44,100 nt of DNA from Candidatus Dormiibacterota bacterium (GTDB lineage: Bacteria > Chloroflexota > Dormibacteria > Aeolococcales > Aeolococcaceae): positions 201 to 44,300 of the forward strand of contig PKXZ01000049.1 of assembly GCA_003132525.1 (NCBI GenBank). Direction: 5' to 3'. Position numbers and translations under genes: made by a program. Numbering within the stretch: position 1 is the stretch's first letter; each line of letters begins with the position of its first letter. The notes below the pieces were generated by a model that was not told the DNA's origin, searched no databases, and saw only the letters and a list, made by a program, of their open reading frames with translations. Below are positions 31,641-40,350 of this stretch, piece by piece.

Positions 31641-31670
31641 ACTATACGGAACGATGGTTCCGTTTGTCAA
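31641..31670 (-). promoter_or_regulatory. Promoter TTGACA-N18-TATAGT of the efflux pump
   Basis: On the minus strand TTGACA (31670-31665) and TATAGT (31646-31641) are separated by 18 bases that contain the whole of operator 2. Near-consensus sigma70-type boxes. Confidence 0.7.
31647..31662. promoter_or_regulatory. Operator 2 of the efflux-pump regulator
   Basis: CGGAAC-GATG-GTTCCG, a perfect 6-4-6 inverted repeat inside the pump promoter spacer. Binding here would directly block RNA polymerase. Confidence 0.72.
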
Positions 31671-31688
31671 CCCAAGGTCAGGACATCG

Positions 31689-32369
31689 ATGAGCACGGGG
31701 ATAACTGAGAGAGAGCAGGGGGAGGCCGGCTCGCCGGGATCTGATCGGCACCTGCGCGCCGACGCCCAGCGCAACCGCGCACGCATCCTCGAGGCCGCCA
31801 CGACGTTGATGGCCGTCCACGGCATCGACGTCCCCATCGACGAGATCGCCCAGCTCGCGCAGGTCGGCGTGGGAACGGTGTATCGCAACTTCCCGACCAA
31901 GGCAGCCCTCTTCGAGGGACTGCTCATGGCGCGGCTCGAACCGCTCGTCTCGGCCGCGCGCGCAGCGGCGGATGCCGACGAACCTGGCGAGGCGTTTGTC
32001 GACTTTGTGCGCAATCTGAGTGACGAGTTCGCGAATTTCAAGGCGCTCGCCGACGCGATGGTGGATTCAGGCGTGGACCTCGATGCTGCGAAGAGTCAGA
32101 TCTCCGGCGAGCTCATCTCGGCTGTCTCGCGGCTGCTCGAGCGGGCGCAGGAGTGTGGCCGGATTCGACCGGATGTGACCATCGGTGATGTCTCGGCAAT
32201 GATGGCCGGCATCAGTCATACGGATCCCATCCTCATGGATCCATCGCAGCGGAAGCGTTGCGTGGCGCTGGTCTGTGATTCGCTGCTCATCGGCGCACGC
32301 AGCGTGCTTCCGCGGTCCGAAATCTTGCAGTCGCCCGCACCGGTCAGGACTGGTTCTCGCCCTTCCTGA
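31689..32369 (+). CDS. TetR/AcrR family regulator of the adjacent efflux pump
   Basis: 226 residues from ATG 31689. The helix-turn-helix is NRARILEAATTLMAVHGID, then IDEIAQLAQVGVGTVYRNF, PTKAALFEGLL, in the SoxR-associated/TetR_N style with a 16-residue polar lead. The C-terminal ligand domain resembles the TetR_C group with LADAMVDSGVDLDAAKSQ. It is divergent from the pump and almost surely represses it and itself through the two CGGARC...GYTCCG operators. Its 3' end overlaps the convergent small gene by 26 bases. Confidence 0.88.
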   Translation: MSTGITEREQGEAGSPGSDRHLRADAQRNRARILEAATTLMAVHGIDVPIDEIAQLAQVGVGTVYRNFPTKAALFEGLLMARLEPLVSAARAAADADEPGEAFVDFVRNLSDEFANFKALADAMVDSGVDLDAAKSQISGELISAVSRLLERAQECGRIRPDVTIGDVSAMMAGISHTDPILMDPSQRKRCVALVCDSLLIGARSVLPRSEILQSPAPVRTGSRPS

Positions 32370-32577
32370 GCTCCCATGCAAGCCGGTCGATGGCACGGTG
32401 CTTGCCGATCGGGATCTGCAACGAGCGGTCACCGGCGGAGGACCGCACCTTCATGTCGATGAGCCACGTGCCGCGTTCGTCGCGCGAGAGCAGCACGTCA
32501 TCGACACGCATGACGGCCTGTCCCGTTGGGGACTCCTTAACCACAGCACGCGGCGCGCGACGTTTCGCCATGGTCAC
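32344..32577 (-). CDS. Small hypothetical protein at the end of the glpABC operon, 77 aa
   Basis: GTG 32577 overlaps the glpC stop (GTGA); ATG 32571 is the alternative start (75 aa). Sequence features: basic N-terminus MAKRRAPRAVV, then beta-like VMRVDDVLLSRDERGTWLID, and a charged C-terminal helix KHRAIDRLAWELRKG. I recognise no domain. Translational overlap with glpC argues that it is expressed with the G3P dehydrogenase genes. It could be an accessory or regulatory factor, or unrelated. Confidence 0.5.
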   Translation of the reverse strand: MTMAKRRAPRAVVKESPTGQAVMRVDDVLLSRDERGTWLIDMKVRSSAGDRSLQIPIGKHRAIDRLAWELRKGENQS

Positions 32578-33833
32578 GCGTTCACTTGCGCGGTTGGGCG
32601 GCCAGCCTTCACCGGGACGGAGCGGTTCCGGCCGAGACCGTACGCGCGATAGAGCAGCTCGATCGGATGGACCGATTTCACGCCAGTGCCGTGGGTGATC
32701 TGCCAGCGGCAGGTCTCACTGTCGCACGCCGCAACGCGAGAGCCGGTTGCCGCGATGTCGTCGAAAAGGCGTTTGCCGACCGCCATCGAGATGTCGTACT
32801 TCTCCTTCTTGAGCCCGTACGTGCCCGCGATGCCGCAGCAGTCGACATCGAGCTCGATCATGTTCAGGTCCGGGACGAGCGCGAGAAGGTCGAGCGCCGG
32901 CTTGCCGATCCCATGGCCGCGTTGCTGGCACGGCGCGTGATAAGGAATGGTGAGCGGCAAGGAGTTGAAATCGGTGCGCAGCTCACCGCGCTCGTGGAGG
33001 CCGAGCAGGAATTCACAGACGTCGTACATCGACTTGCTGACGATGGCGAGGTCGTCGTCCTCGATCCCCAGGATCTCGTGCGCCTCGCGCTTGAGCATCA
33101 GACCACAGCTCGTCGAGTTGGAGACGATGGGAAGCCCCGCGCGCGCGTGCGGCGCGAGACGGTCGACGAGGCGACGGACGTACGTGCGCGCGGCGGGAAA
33201 ATTGCCGTTGGACTGCAATGGAAGACCGCAGCAGTCCTGCGGCGGGACGATCACCCGAAATCCGTTGTGCTCGAGCACTGCGACCAGCATCTCGCCGACG
33301 CGCGGTTCGTAGTAGTTGGTCCCGCAGCCATGGAAGTACACGACTGCAGGCCCGGCGGACGGACCGTGGTGACTGCGTGAACGCCGCTGGAACGTCCGGC
33401 CGGCAAAGCTCGGCATCGGCGCGTCACGGTGGATGCCGATCACGCTCTGCACGACTCCGCGAACCGTGCGGTTGTGCAGCGCCCAGTTTGCGAGCGGCGC
33501 AACCGGTGTCCCGAGGCGTCCGATCACCGTGGGGCGGGCGATCAGCTGGTTGCGCAGCGGCACGCCGCGCTTCTCCCAGAGGGCTGCGCGCGCGCGTGAG
33601 TTGATCTCCGCGATCTTCACGTCCTGAGGGCAGACCTGCGTGCAGATACCGCATCCCGAGCAGTAGTCCACGGAGGAGTCCGCCGACGGTCCGGCTCCTC
33701 GGTAGCGTTCTGCCTGCGGTCCAGCGTACTTCGGCCCCGGGAACAGTGGCGTCACCTGCGAAACGGGACAAAAGGACTCGCAGACGGTGCACTTCACGCA
33801 GTGGTCGAGCGAGTCGCGGATGGCGTCGTTCAT
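32574..33833 (-). CDS. glpC: Anaerobic glycerol-3-phosphate dehydrogenase subunit C
   Basis: 419 residues. Two 4Fe-4S ferredoxin motifs at the N-terminus (CVKCTVCESFCPV, CSGCGICTQVCPQD) are followed by two cysteine-rich CCG domains (FHGCGTNYYEP with PQDCCGLP; YHAPCQQ with DCCGIAGTYG). This is the standard layout of GlpC, the membrane-associated subunit that passes electrons from GlpAB to quinone. ATG 33833 overlaps the glpB stop (ATGA). It is slightly longer than the ~400-residue enterobacterial version. The order glpA-glpB-glpC is the classic operon order. Confidence 0.92.
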   Translation of the reverse strand: MNDAIRDSLDHCVKCTVCESFCPVSQVTPLFPGPKYAGPQAERYRGAGPSADSSVDYCSGCGICTQVCPQDVKIAEINSRARAALWEKRGVPLRNQLIARPTVIGRLGTPVAPLANWALHNRTVRGVVQSVIGIHRDAPMPSFAGRTFQRRSRSHHGPSAGPAVVYFHGCGTNYYEPRVGEMLVAVLEHNGFRVIVPPQDCCGLPLQSNGNFPAARTYVRRLVDRLAPHARAGLPIVSNSTSCGLMLKREAHEILGIEDDDLAIVSKSMYDVCEFLLGLHERGELRTDFNSLPLTIPYHAPCQQRGHGIGKPALDLLALVPDLNMIELDVDCCGIAGTYGLKKEKYDISMAVGKRLFDDIAATGSRVAACDSETCRWQITHGTGVKSVHPIELLYRAYGLGRNRSVPVKAGRPTAQVNA

Positions 33834-35101
33834 CGCACCGCCTCGGACACCGGTGCCGCTGCCGGGACGAGGATTCCCTCCGCAGCCGCATATCCCGTCG
33901 CGACACTGATGCCCGTGCCGGACTTCTCTTTCCACGGAGTCGCGCCTGCGAGAATTGCGCCTGCCGCATGCAGGTTCTCGTAGACGGGCCGGCTCGAGCC
34001 GTCGACAGGGCGCAGGAGATCGTCGGTGGCGACGCCCGCGGTCGCGAGGGGTTGCTCATCGAAGTACCTGGGGGCGAAGCGGACCCGATGTCCCTCCGGG
34101 AGACCGCTCAGCGGCAGATCGAACACCGTCTCACGTGTCGTGCCGAACGAATCGAGCTCGAGACCACCACTCGCGAATCCACCCGACGCGAGCACAACTG
34201 ACGTCACCGGGTACGCGTGAGTACCGGTGGCGTTGGCGACCTCAACGGCTTCAATCCGCCCCGCGTTGATCCGCGCACCCACTGCCGTGACACCGAACAC
34301 CATGCGAACGCCACCGGATCGAAGGGCGGCTGAGAGCGCCTGGAAGAGGCGGATGCCGGGCACCGACGGTGGCAGCGTCGCGACTTCAAACACCTTGCGT
34401 TGCAAGCGTTTCTCGAGTTCCTGCCACGGGGCGTCGCTGCGGAGTCCCAGCACCGCGGGAACGCCGATTCGCTCGTCGGGCTCGACTCGGTGCTCCAGTG
34501 CGTGGACCAGCCAGTCAGTGAGTTGTTCGTTGTCGAACCGCCCGGCCATCACGCGACCGCTGAGGTCGCCCCTGCGGGTGGGGGGAGGCTCGAGTTCGAG
34601 CGCGCGTGCCTCGATGGAAAGGGGGAGGCGCGCACGTGCGAGGTTGGCGGCTATCAGCGTGGGATGGAAATCCTTGAAGCCTTTGAAGCCGACGAAGACA
34701 AAACGTCCGCCTGCGCGGAGATCGCCGCCGGCCATGCTCCGCGGCGCGAGCGCCGACGGCTTGGGAACCCCGAGGGCTGTCGGCAGCAGCAGGTTCTCGC
34801 CCGGCCCCCCCGCATAGCCGAGCGCGGCGGTGTGCGCGCAGAACCATGCAAGTGCGGTTGTGAGCTGGTCGACAGGCACGTGCCCGTAGGGATGGCCGTT
34901 CGAGAGCCCGGGCAGCGAAGCCGCCGGGCTCGCCACCTGCGTATCGCCCAGGTAGCCGAGCACGTCCACCGTTGCGGGAGCCAGATGCGTCGCGCCAACG
35001 CCGCGGGCGACGATCAGCACGTGCTGGCCGCGTTCACTCAGACGCAACGCGGCTGTGAGCCCCGCGAGTCCGGCGCCGACGACGACGGTGTCGTAGCTCA
35101 T
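33830..35101 (-). CDS. glpB: Anaerobic glycerol-3-phosphate dehydrogenase subunit B
   Basis: 423 residues. FAD/NAD-binding N-terminus YDTVVVGAGLAGLTAALRL, then FVFVGFKGFKDFHPTLIAANL and a C-terminal SVVLASGGFASGGLELD, VYENLHAAGAILAG, and GTGISVATGYAAAEGI. These match GlpB, the flavoprotein that links the catalytic GlpA subunit to GlpC. ATG 35101 overlaps the glpA stop (ATGA), and its own stop overlaps the glpC start, so three subunits are translated in a coupled chain that favours equal amounts. Confidence 0.9.
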   Translation of the reverse strand: MSYDTVVVGAGLAGLTAALRLSERGQHVLIVARGVGATHLAPATVDVLGYLGDTQVASPAASLPGLSNGHPYGHVPVDQLTTALAWFCAHTAALGYAGGPGENLLLPTALGVPKPSALAPRSMAGGDLRAGGRFVFVGFKGFKDFHPTLIAANLARARLPLSIEARALELEPPPTRRGDLSGRVMAGRFDNEQLTDWLVHALEHRVEPDERIGVPAVLGLRSDAPWQELEKRLQRKVFEVATLPPSVPGIRLFQALSAALRSGGVRMVFGVTAVGARINAGRIEAVEVANATGTHAYPVTSVVLASGGFASGGLELDSFGTTRETVFDLPLSGLPEGHRVRFAPRYFDEQPLATAGVATDDLLRPVDGSSRPVYENLHAAGAILAGATPWKEKSGTGISVATGYAAAEGILVPAAAPVSEAVR

Positions 35102-36669
35102 ACCGGAACGTGCTCCACGTCGAGAATACCCTGGAAGATCCAGTCGTCGAGCCGTGCCTGGCGGAGCTGGTCGCCGTGCAGGATGGGATGAACCCCCTTC
35201 CAGCGCTCCTCGAGAAAGTCGAGCAGCGTCTGATTGGCACCCGCCTGGTCGACATGCCCGCCCTGGTGCAGGATGCCTGCCGCCCGGTAGATGCAGAACC
35301 CACCCTGACACGGCCCCATCGCCAGCCTCAGCAGACGCCGGATGTCGTCGAGACTGGTGGTGTCGCGCTGTTTGATCGTGTCCTCCAGCCGCGACCTGGT
35401 GATCAGCTCACACTCGCAGATGATCTCCTCCGCCTGAGGGACGGGCTCACGCTCAGCCAGGCGATGGCTGATCTGGTAGAGCGCATGGTTCTCGGACCCC
35501 GAGAGCGGCACATCGGCCGTCCTGCACGGCCGCGGGCCGCCGAGCTGCCGGCACGCCGCGTCGACAGCGGCCTCGGCCATCAGGCGGAATGTCGTGGTCT
35601 TGCCGCCGGTGATGGTGAGAAAGCCGGCGACGCCTTCACGTGACGAGTGGTCGAGGAGCGCATGCGAGCGTGTGACGTCGCGTGTCTCCGCGACTTTCGC
35701 CGTGTCCTCGAACAGCGGACGCACGCCTGCCCACGCGTGGAGCGCCCTCGCCTGGCGAAATCCGGGCACCAGCTTCTCACCCTCGTCGAGCAGCAGATCG
35801 ATGTCTTCCTGGCGAATCTCGGTCTGGTCGGGGTCGGGGACGAACACATCGGTGGTACCGATCACGCACGCGGTGCGCAGCGGGAGCAGGATGTCGCCGT
35901 CCGCCGGTCGCTTGCATCGGTTGACGCACATGTGCACGAGGCGATGGTTCATCGCGATCATCAGGCCCATCCCGGCGCGGACGTTGACGGTGCAGCGCGC
36001 AAGATCCGCGATCTGACCGGCCCACGCGCCCGCGGCGTTGATGACAACCGTGGCGTGAATACGGAATTCCTCGCCGCTGCGCTCGTTCCTGACATCCGCG
36101 CCGACCACCCGATCACCATCCATCTCGAGGTAGAGCACACGGCAATAGGGGAGGATGCGAGCGCCGTGCTCCTCGGCTGACCGTGCGCAACCCCAGACCA
36201 GCTTCCAGGGGTCGAGCGCGGCGTCGGGAACCAGGAACGCGCGCCGGATATCCGGGTTCACGCGGGGCTCGCGGCGCAGCGCCTCCGCGACCGGTATCTC
36301 CTCGGCGGGCACCCCGGTCGCCTTGCAGCCCTGCAGGAACTGGTCGCCGTACTCGGGGTCATCCCACGGCGTGGAGACGAACAGCCCGCCCGTGTCCTCG
36401 ACACAGTCGGCCGCGGTCAGGCGAAGGATGCGGTTCTCGGCGATGCACTCGCGAGCCGCCGACGGGTCCTTGACCGCGTATCGCCCTCCTGAGTGGAGGA
36501 GGCCGTGAAACCGTCCAGTGGTTCCGTCCGCCAGATCGCTGCGCTCCACCAGGATGGTGGAGAAGCCACGCAGCGCAGCATCACGCGCGACACCGACGCC
36601 TGTCGAGCCGCCCCCGATGACGAGGACGTCGGCCTCGAGTGAACTCAGTGACGGGCTCTGGGTTGCCAT
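35098..36669 (-). CDS. glpA: Glycerol-3-phosphate dehydrogenase catalytic subunit A (GlpA/GlpD family with [2Fe-2S]-type Cys cluster)
   Basis: 523 residues from ATG 36669. FAD motif VLVIGGGSTGVGVARDAALRG, RFHGLLHSGGRYAVKD and VINAAGAWAGQIA match GlpA/GlpD, which oxidises G3P to dihydroxyacetone phosphate. Beyond the ~380-residue core is a BFD-like domain with Cys ligands CECELITRSRLEDTI and GPCQGGFC, the mark of GlpA as opposed to aerobic GlpD. TACGCT lies 7 bases before the ATG, giving a leaderless-type start separate from glpFK. Next upstream on the same strand is the acidic repeat protein gene. Confidence 0.93.
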   Translation of the reverse strand: MATQSPSLSSLEADVLVIGGGSTGVGVARDAALRGFSTILVERSDLADGTTGRFHGLLHSGGRYAVKDPSAARECIAENRILRLTAADCVEDTGGLFVSTPWDDPEYGDQFLQGCKATGVPAEEIPVAEALRREPRVNPDIRRAFLVPDAALDPWKLVWGCARSAEEHGARILPYCRVLYLEMDGDRVVGADVRNERSGEEFRIHATVVINAAGAWAGQIADLARCTVNVRAGMGLMIAMNHRLVHMCVNRCKRPADGDILLPLRTACVIGTTDVFVPDPDQTEIRQEDIDLLLDEGEKLVPGFRQARALHAWAGVRPLFEDTAKVAETRDVTRSHALLDHSSREGVAGFLTITGGKTTTFRLMAEAAVDAACRQLGGPRPCRTADVPLSGSENHALYQISHRLAEREPVPQAEEIICECELITRSRLEDTIKQRDTTSLDDIRRLLRLAMGPCQGGFCIYRAAGILHQGGHVDQAGANQTLLDFLEERWKGVHPILHGDQLRQARLDDWIFQGILDVEHVPV

Positions 36670-36676
36670 TGGAGTG

Positions 36677-36682
36677 AGCGTA
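36677..36682 (-). promoter_or_regulatory. -10 box (TACGCT) for leaderless glpA
   Basis: On the minus strand TACGCT, then 7 bases, then ATG 36669; no ribosome site. It suggests that glpABC is transcribed from its own start. Confidence 0.45.
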
Positions 36683-36729
36683 TCGAGTCGGCCCACGCTG
36701 ATCGCTCGACCACCCGGGAAGACTCCGAT

Positions 36730-37002
36730 CTAGCCCGGATGCGTGTGCTCCTCCTCCTGGCCTTCGGCAAAGTCGTCCCTGTTCTCCGGGTTCTCAGGGT
36801 GATGGTCGCGCGTCTCCTGGCCCTCGGCGAAGCTGCCCTCGTGCGTGTCTTTCGCCTTCTCCTCGCCAGTCGCGAAATCGCCTTCCTCTTCCTCGCGCTC
36901 CGGGTGATGCTCGTGTGTCTCCTGCCCGGTGCCGAACGAGCCCTGATGCCCGTGCTCATGATCGTCCGGTGCGGGGACGCCTCCGGGTTCCTCGCCAGCC
37001 AT
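36730..37002 (-). CDS. Acidic His-rich tandem-repeat protein, 90 aa
   Basis: ATG 37002 with a perfect AGGAGG site 7-8 bases upstream. After a 20-residue head (DDHEHGHQ) are four repeats beginning at residues 21, 41, 56 and 76: GSFGTGQE, GDFATGEE, GSFAEGQE and DDFAEGQE, spaced 20, 15 and 20 residues apart, with HEHHPE, DTHE, DHHPE and HTHPG between. It is strongly acidic, rich in His, has no hydrophobic core and is probably disordered. The pattern suggests a hydrophilin-like or metal-binding role in stress. It lies between glpA and glpK but has a strong hairpin upstream, so it may be independently expressed. Confidence 0.65.
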   Translation of the reverse strand: MAGEEPGGVPAPDDHEHGHQGSFGTGQETHEHHPEREEEEGDFATGEEKAKDTHEGSFAEGQETRDHHPENPENRDDFAEGQEEEHTHPG

Positions 37003-37063
37003 GGTGGACCTCCTGTTGAGCCTGGCTCCCGCCAGTTTCGGTCGCGTGCCGGCCCTCCGCGGG

Positions 37064-37098
37064 CCCGGTCGGCGCTGACGATGCCGGCGCCGACCGGG
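37064..37098. terminator. Strong 12-bp hairpin downstream of glpK
   Basis: CCCGGTCGGCGC and GCGCCGACCGGG are perfect inverted arms with an 11-base loop, 50 bases after the glpK stop (minus strand). No T-run follows. It could stop or weaken read-through from glpFK, or protect the mRNA end. Confidence 0.6.
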
Positions 37099-37147
37099 GT
37101 TGTCACGGAGGACGAATTCAGTCTGCTACATCCGCCTCAGACGGGCG

Positions 37148-38638
37148 TCACTCGGCCCAGTCGAACGTCCGGGTGACCGCCTTCTTCCAGAGCGCGTACT
37201 CGTGGTCGACCTTTGCCTTGTCCATCTGCGGCGTCCATTCCTTGTCCTTGCCCCAGTTCTCGCGAAGGTCTTCCACCTGCGCCCAGAAGCCGACCGCGAG
37301 GCCGGCGGCGTAAGCGGCGCCCAACGAGGTGGTCTCGGCGACGGTCGGGCGCACCACGGGCACGCCGAGCACGTCGGACTGGAACTGCATCAGCGTGTCG
37401 TTGAAGACCATGCCGCCGTCCACCTTCAGCGAGGTCAGCGCGACCCCGGAGTCGGCGTTCATGGCATCGACGATCTCCCGCGTCTGCCACGCGGTCGCCT
37501 CGAGCGCCGCGCGCGCGATGTGACCCTTGTTGACGTAGCGCGTGAGCCCCGCAATGACGCCGCGAGCACTCGCCTTCCAGTACGGAGCGTAGAGGCCCGA
37601 GAACGCCGGCACGAAGTACGCGCCACCATTGTCATCAACGGTCTTGGCGAGCACCTCGATGTCCGAGGACTTCTCGATCATGCCGAGGTTGTCCCGCAAC
37701 CACTGGACGAGCGCGCCCGTGATCGCGATCGAACCCTCGAGGCAGTAGGTGGCGTCCGCGCTGCCCATCTTGTAGGCGAGCGTGGTGAGCAAGCCGTTCT
37801 TCGACTGCACCGGCTTGGTGCCGGTGTTGAGGAGCAGGAAGTTACCTGTTCCGTACGTGTTCTTTGCCTCGCCGACGGCGAAGCAGGTCTGCCCGAAGAG
37901 GGCGGCCTGCTGGTCGCCGAGATCGCCCGCGACCGCGATGCCGCCGAGCACACCCTTGGCCTCGCCATAGGTCTCGCTCGACGCGCGGATCGCGGGGAGC
38001 ATCGACCGTGGAATGCCCATGATGCCGAGGATCTCGTCATCCCAGTCGAGCGTCTCGAGGTTCATGAGCATGGTCCGGCTCGCATTGGTCACATCGGTGA
38101 CATGCACGCCACCGTCGGTACCGCCGGTGAGCAGCCAGATCAGCCATGCGTCGATGTTGCCGAAGGCGAGATCGCCTGCCTCCGCCTTGGCTCGCGCGCC
38201 ATCGACGTTGTCCAGGATCCACTTGACCTTGGGACCCGAGAAGTAGGTTGCGAGCGGCAGTCCCACCTTGGCACGGAAGCGGTCCTGGCCGCCGTCAGCG
38301 GAGAGCTGCTCCACGATCTTGTCGGTGCGCGTGTCCTGCCAGACGATCGCGTTGTACACGGGTTTGCCGGTACTGCGGTCCCAGACCAGCGTTGTCTCGC
38401 GCTGGTTGGTGATCCCGACCGCCGCGATGTCGGCGATGGCCACCTTGTCGAGACCAGCTTTCACGACTTCCTGTGTGCGCTGCCAGATCTCGAGTGGATC
38501 GTGCTCCACCCACCCCGGCTTCGGGAAGATCTGCTCGTGCTCCTTCTGATCGACAGAGACAACCTTGCCGCTGTGGTCGAACACCATGAAGCGCGTGCTC
38601 GTGGTGCCCTGGTCGATCGCTGCTGCGTATTTCGCCAT
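37148..38638 (-). CDS. glpK: Glycerol kinase 1
   Basis: 496 residues from ATG 38638 with an AAAGGAG site. FGGY-family glycerol kinase: [17 protein letters not shown] phosphate loop, [61 protein letters not shown] and the Gly-rich [16 protein letters not shown]. It converts imported glycerol to sn-glycerol 3-phosphate. It follows glpF by 58 bases on the same strand, so glpF-glpK form an operon. A second, closely similar glycerol kinase at 40351-41838 is transcribed from the other strand. No EIIA-Glc control segment is obvious. Confidence 0.96.
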   Translation of the reverse strand: MAKYAAAIDQGTTSTRFMVFDHSGKVVSVDQKEHEQIFPKPGWVEHDPLEIWQRTQEVVKAGLDKVAIADIAAVGITNQRETTLVWDRSTGKPVYNAIVWQDTRTDKIVEQLSADGGQDRFRAKVGLPLATYFSGPKVKWILDNVDGARAKAEAGDLAFGNIDAWLIWLLTGGTDGGVHVTDVTNASRTMLMNLETLDWDDEILGIMGIPRSMLPAIRASSETYGEAKGVLGGIAVAGDLGDQQAALFGQTCFAVGEAKNTYGTGNFLLLNTGTKPVQSKNGLLTTLAYKMGSADATYCLEGSIAITGALVQWLRDNLGMIEKSSDIEVLAKTVDDNGGAYFVPAFSGLYAPYWKASARGVIAGLTRYVNKGHIARAALEATAWQTREIVDAMNADSGVALTSLKVDGGMVFNDTLMQFQSDVLGVPVVRPTVAETTSLGAAYAAGLAVGFWAQVEDLRENWGKDKEWTPQMDKAKVDHEYALWKKAVTRTFDWAE

Positions 38639-38696
38639 CAATAACTCCTTTCGCCCATATCTCTTTCCGGCATCAGTCCGCGTTCAGTGACGACCG

Positions 38697-39416
38697 CTAG
38701 ATGGGGAGTTGGTGGGCAACCACGGCGCCGAGGATGCCGCCGATGATCGGACCCACAACCGGTATCCAGGCATAGCTCCAGTCGGACGAACCCTTCCCGG
38801 GAATTGGGAGCACGAAGTGGGCGATGCGCGGCATGAGATCGCGTGCGGGGTTGATCGCGTATCCGGTCGGACCACCCAACGAGAGGCCGATTGCGAAGAC
38901 CAGCAGGCCAATGAGCAGTGGGGCGAGGCCGCCTGTCAGGGTGTTCCCCGTGGACGTGATCGTGACCACACCAAAGACGAGCACGAAGGTCCCAATGATC
39001 TCGCTGATGATGTTGAACAGGGGGTTGCGGATCGCCGGGCCGGTCGAGAAGACGGCGAGCTTCAGACCGGGATCATCGGTCTCCTTCCAGTGATGGCTGT
39101 AGTGCACCCACACCAGGACGGCTCCGATGAAGGCTCCAACCAGTTCACCGCCGATGTATTGCGGAACGTTGGACCACTGCGTCTTGCCGATGACCGCGAG
39201 CCCGAGTGTGACTGCGGGGTTGAGGTGGGCGCCGTCGAATTGACCCACCGCATACACCGCCATCGCCACGGCCATGGCCCACCCGAAGGTGATCACGATC
39301 CACCCGCTGTTCTCGGCCTTCGACTTGGAGAGCAGCACCCCGGCGACGACGCCGTCTCCCAGAAGGATCAGTAGGCCTGTCCCTATGACCTCCGAGAAAA
39401 AAATGTGGTTCGGCAT
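38697..39416 (-). CDS. glpF: Glycerol uptake facilitator (aquaglyceroporin)
   Basis: 239 residues. Six membrane helices and two half-helices with NPA motifs: HLNPAVTLG (residues 65-73) and [10 protein letters not shown] (NPA at 189-191). The Asp right after the second NPAR is the glycerol-channel (GlpF) hallmark as opposed to water-only aquaporins. ATG 39416 follows an ideal AAGGAGG site by 8 bases, and a TTGACA-N18-TAGTGT promoter lies upstream. It is the first gene of the glpF-glpK operon and is divergent from the IclR regulator, which probably controls it. Confidence 0.95.
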   Translation of the reverse strand: MPNHIFFSEVIGTGLLILLGDGVVAGVLLSKSKAENSGWIVITFGWAMAVAMAVYAVGQFDGAHLNPAVTLGLAVIGKTQWSNVPQYIGGELVGAFIGAVLVWVHYSHHWKETDDPGLKLAVFSTGPAIRNPLFNIISEIIGTFVLVFGVVTITSTGNTLTGGLAPLLIGLLVFAIGLSLGGPTGYAINPARDLMPRIAHFVLPIPGKGSSDWSYAWIPVVGPIIGGILGAVVAHQLPI

Positions 39417-39462
39417 GAGTGCCACCTCCTTGACGATCTTCTACCCCTGATTGGGTGTGCGG

Positions 39463-39492
39463 ACACTACCCTCGTCCGTAGGGCATTGTCAA
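39463..39492 (-). promoter_or_regulatory. Promoter TTGACA-N18-TAGTGT of glpF-glpK
   Basis: Minus strand: TTGACA (39492-39487) and TAGTGT (39468-39463), 18 bases apart. It leaves a ~40-base leader before ATG 39416. Confidence 0.65.
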
Positions 39493-39508
39493 TCACCTTT
39501 TGCAATGG
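39483..39508. promoter_or_regulatory. Inverted repeat over the glpF -35 box (possible IclR operator)
   Basis: GCATTG (39483-39488) and CAATGG (39503-39508) face each other across 14 bases, sharing CATTG/CAATG arms, and cover the TTGACA box. IclR-type repressors often bind palindromes here. Inferred from position. Confidence 0.4.
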
Positions 39509-39534
39509 CCCTTTTTGCCCTGTTAAGGAATTGC

Positions 39535-39540
39535 TAGGCT
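39535..39540 (+). promoter_or_regulatory. -10 box (TAGGCT) for leaderless iclR-type gene
   Basis: TAGGCT, then 8 bases, then GTG 39549; no ribosome site. Confidence 0.4.
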
Positions 39541-39548
39541 TAGCGCCC

Positions 39549-40313
39549 GTGCCCAAGCCGATCCAATCCATCGAACGAGCCTCGGCGATCCTTCGCCTGC
39601 TGTCCGGGCGAACCCGGCGGCTCAGCCTCGCGGAAGTCGCGGGGGAACTGGGCCTTCCCAAGGGGACCGTGTACGGGATCATGCGCACGCTGCTGTCCGT
39701 TGGTTTCGTCGAGCAGGATCCGGAGTCGGGCAAGTACCGCATCGGTGCGGCGCTGCTCCACCTCGGGAGCAGCTACCTGGATGGCAACGAGTTGCGCACG
39801 CGCGCGCTCAACTGGGCGGACTGGCTCGCGGCCCGCACCAACGAGAGCGTTCGCCTCGGCACCCTGCATGACGGCCACGTACTCCTCGTTCACCACGTCT
39901 TCCGTCCCGACAACAGCCCGCAGGTCCTCGAGGTTGGTTCGTTGCTGCCGATGCACGCGACCGCCATGGGCAAGGTGCTGCTCGCGTACCACCCCTACCT
40001 GACCGAAGAGCTCGGTAACGGCAGCCTGCAGCGCTTCACGAGCTGCACGATCACCGATCCCAAGCTGCTCGCCATCGAGTTGGAACAGGTGCAGGAACAG
40101 GGCTGGGCGGCATCGCTGGAAGAGCTCATCGACGGCGAGACCTCGCTGGCGGCGCCAATCCGCGACCGCCAGGGTGTCGCGGTGGGTGCGATCGCGATCT
40201 CGGGACCGACCGAACGACTCTGCGACGACGCCCAGCCGCGCAACGAGCTGGTGTCGTACGTGCGGGAGGGAGCGCGGACGATATCGCGAGACCTGGGAGC
40301 GGTTCCATGGTGA
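39549..40313 (+). CDS. IclR-family regulator, probable glycerol-operon control
   Basis: 254 residues from GTG 39549. The N-terminal winged helix reads [46 protein letters not shown] and [17 protein letters not shown]; the C-terminal effector domain has [18 protein letters not shown] and [12 protein letters not shown]. This matches the IclR/KdgR/GylR group. GylR controls glycerol use in Streptomyces, and this gene is divergent from glpF and 37 bases before a second glpK, so a role in glycerol control (effector perhaps G3P) is strongly suggested. The longer upstream frame (from 39405) crosses the promoter and is not used. Confidence 0.88.
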   Translation: MPKPIQSIERASAILRLLSGRTRRLSLAEVAGELGLPKGTVYGIMRTLLSVGFVEQDPESGKYRIGAALLHLGSSYLDGNELRTRALNWADWLAARTNESVRLGTLHDGHVLLVHHVFRPDNSPQVLEVGSLLPMHATAMGKVLLAYHPYLTEELGNGSLQRFTSCTITDPKLLAIELEQVQEQGWAASLEELIDGETSLAAPIRDRQGVAVGAIAISGPTERLCDDAQPRNELVSYVREGARTISRDLGAVPW

Positions 40314-40350
40314 TGATCACGCAGTATCAGCCGGCACGAGGGACTTGAAC

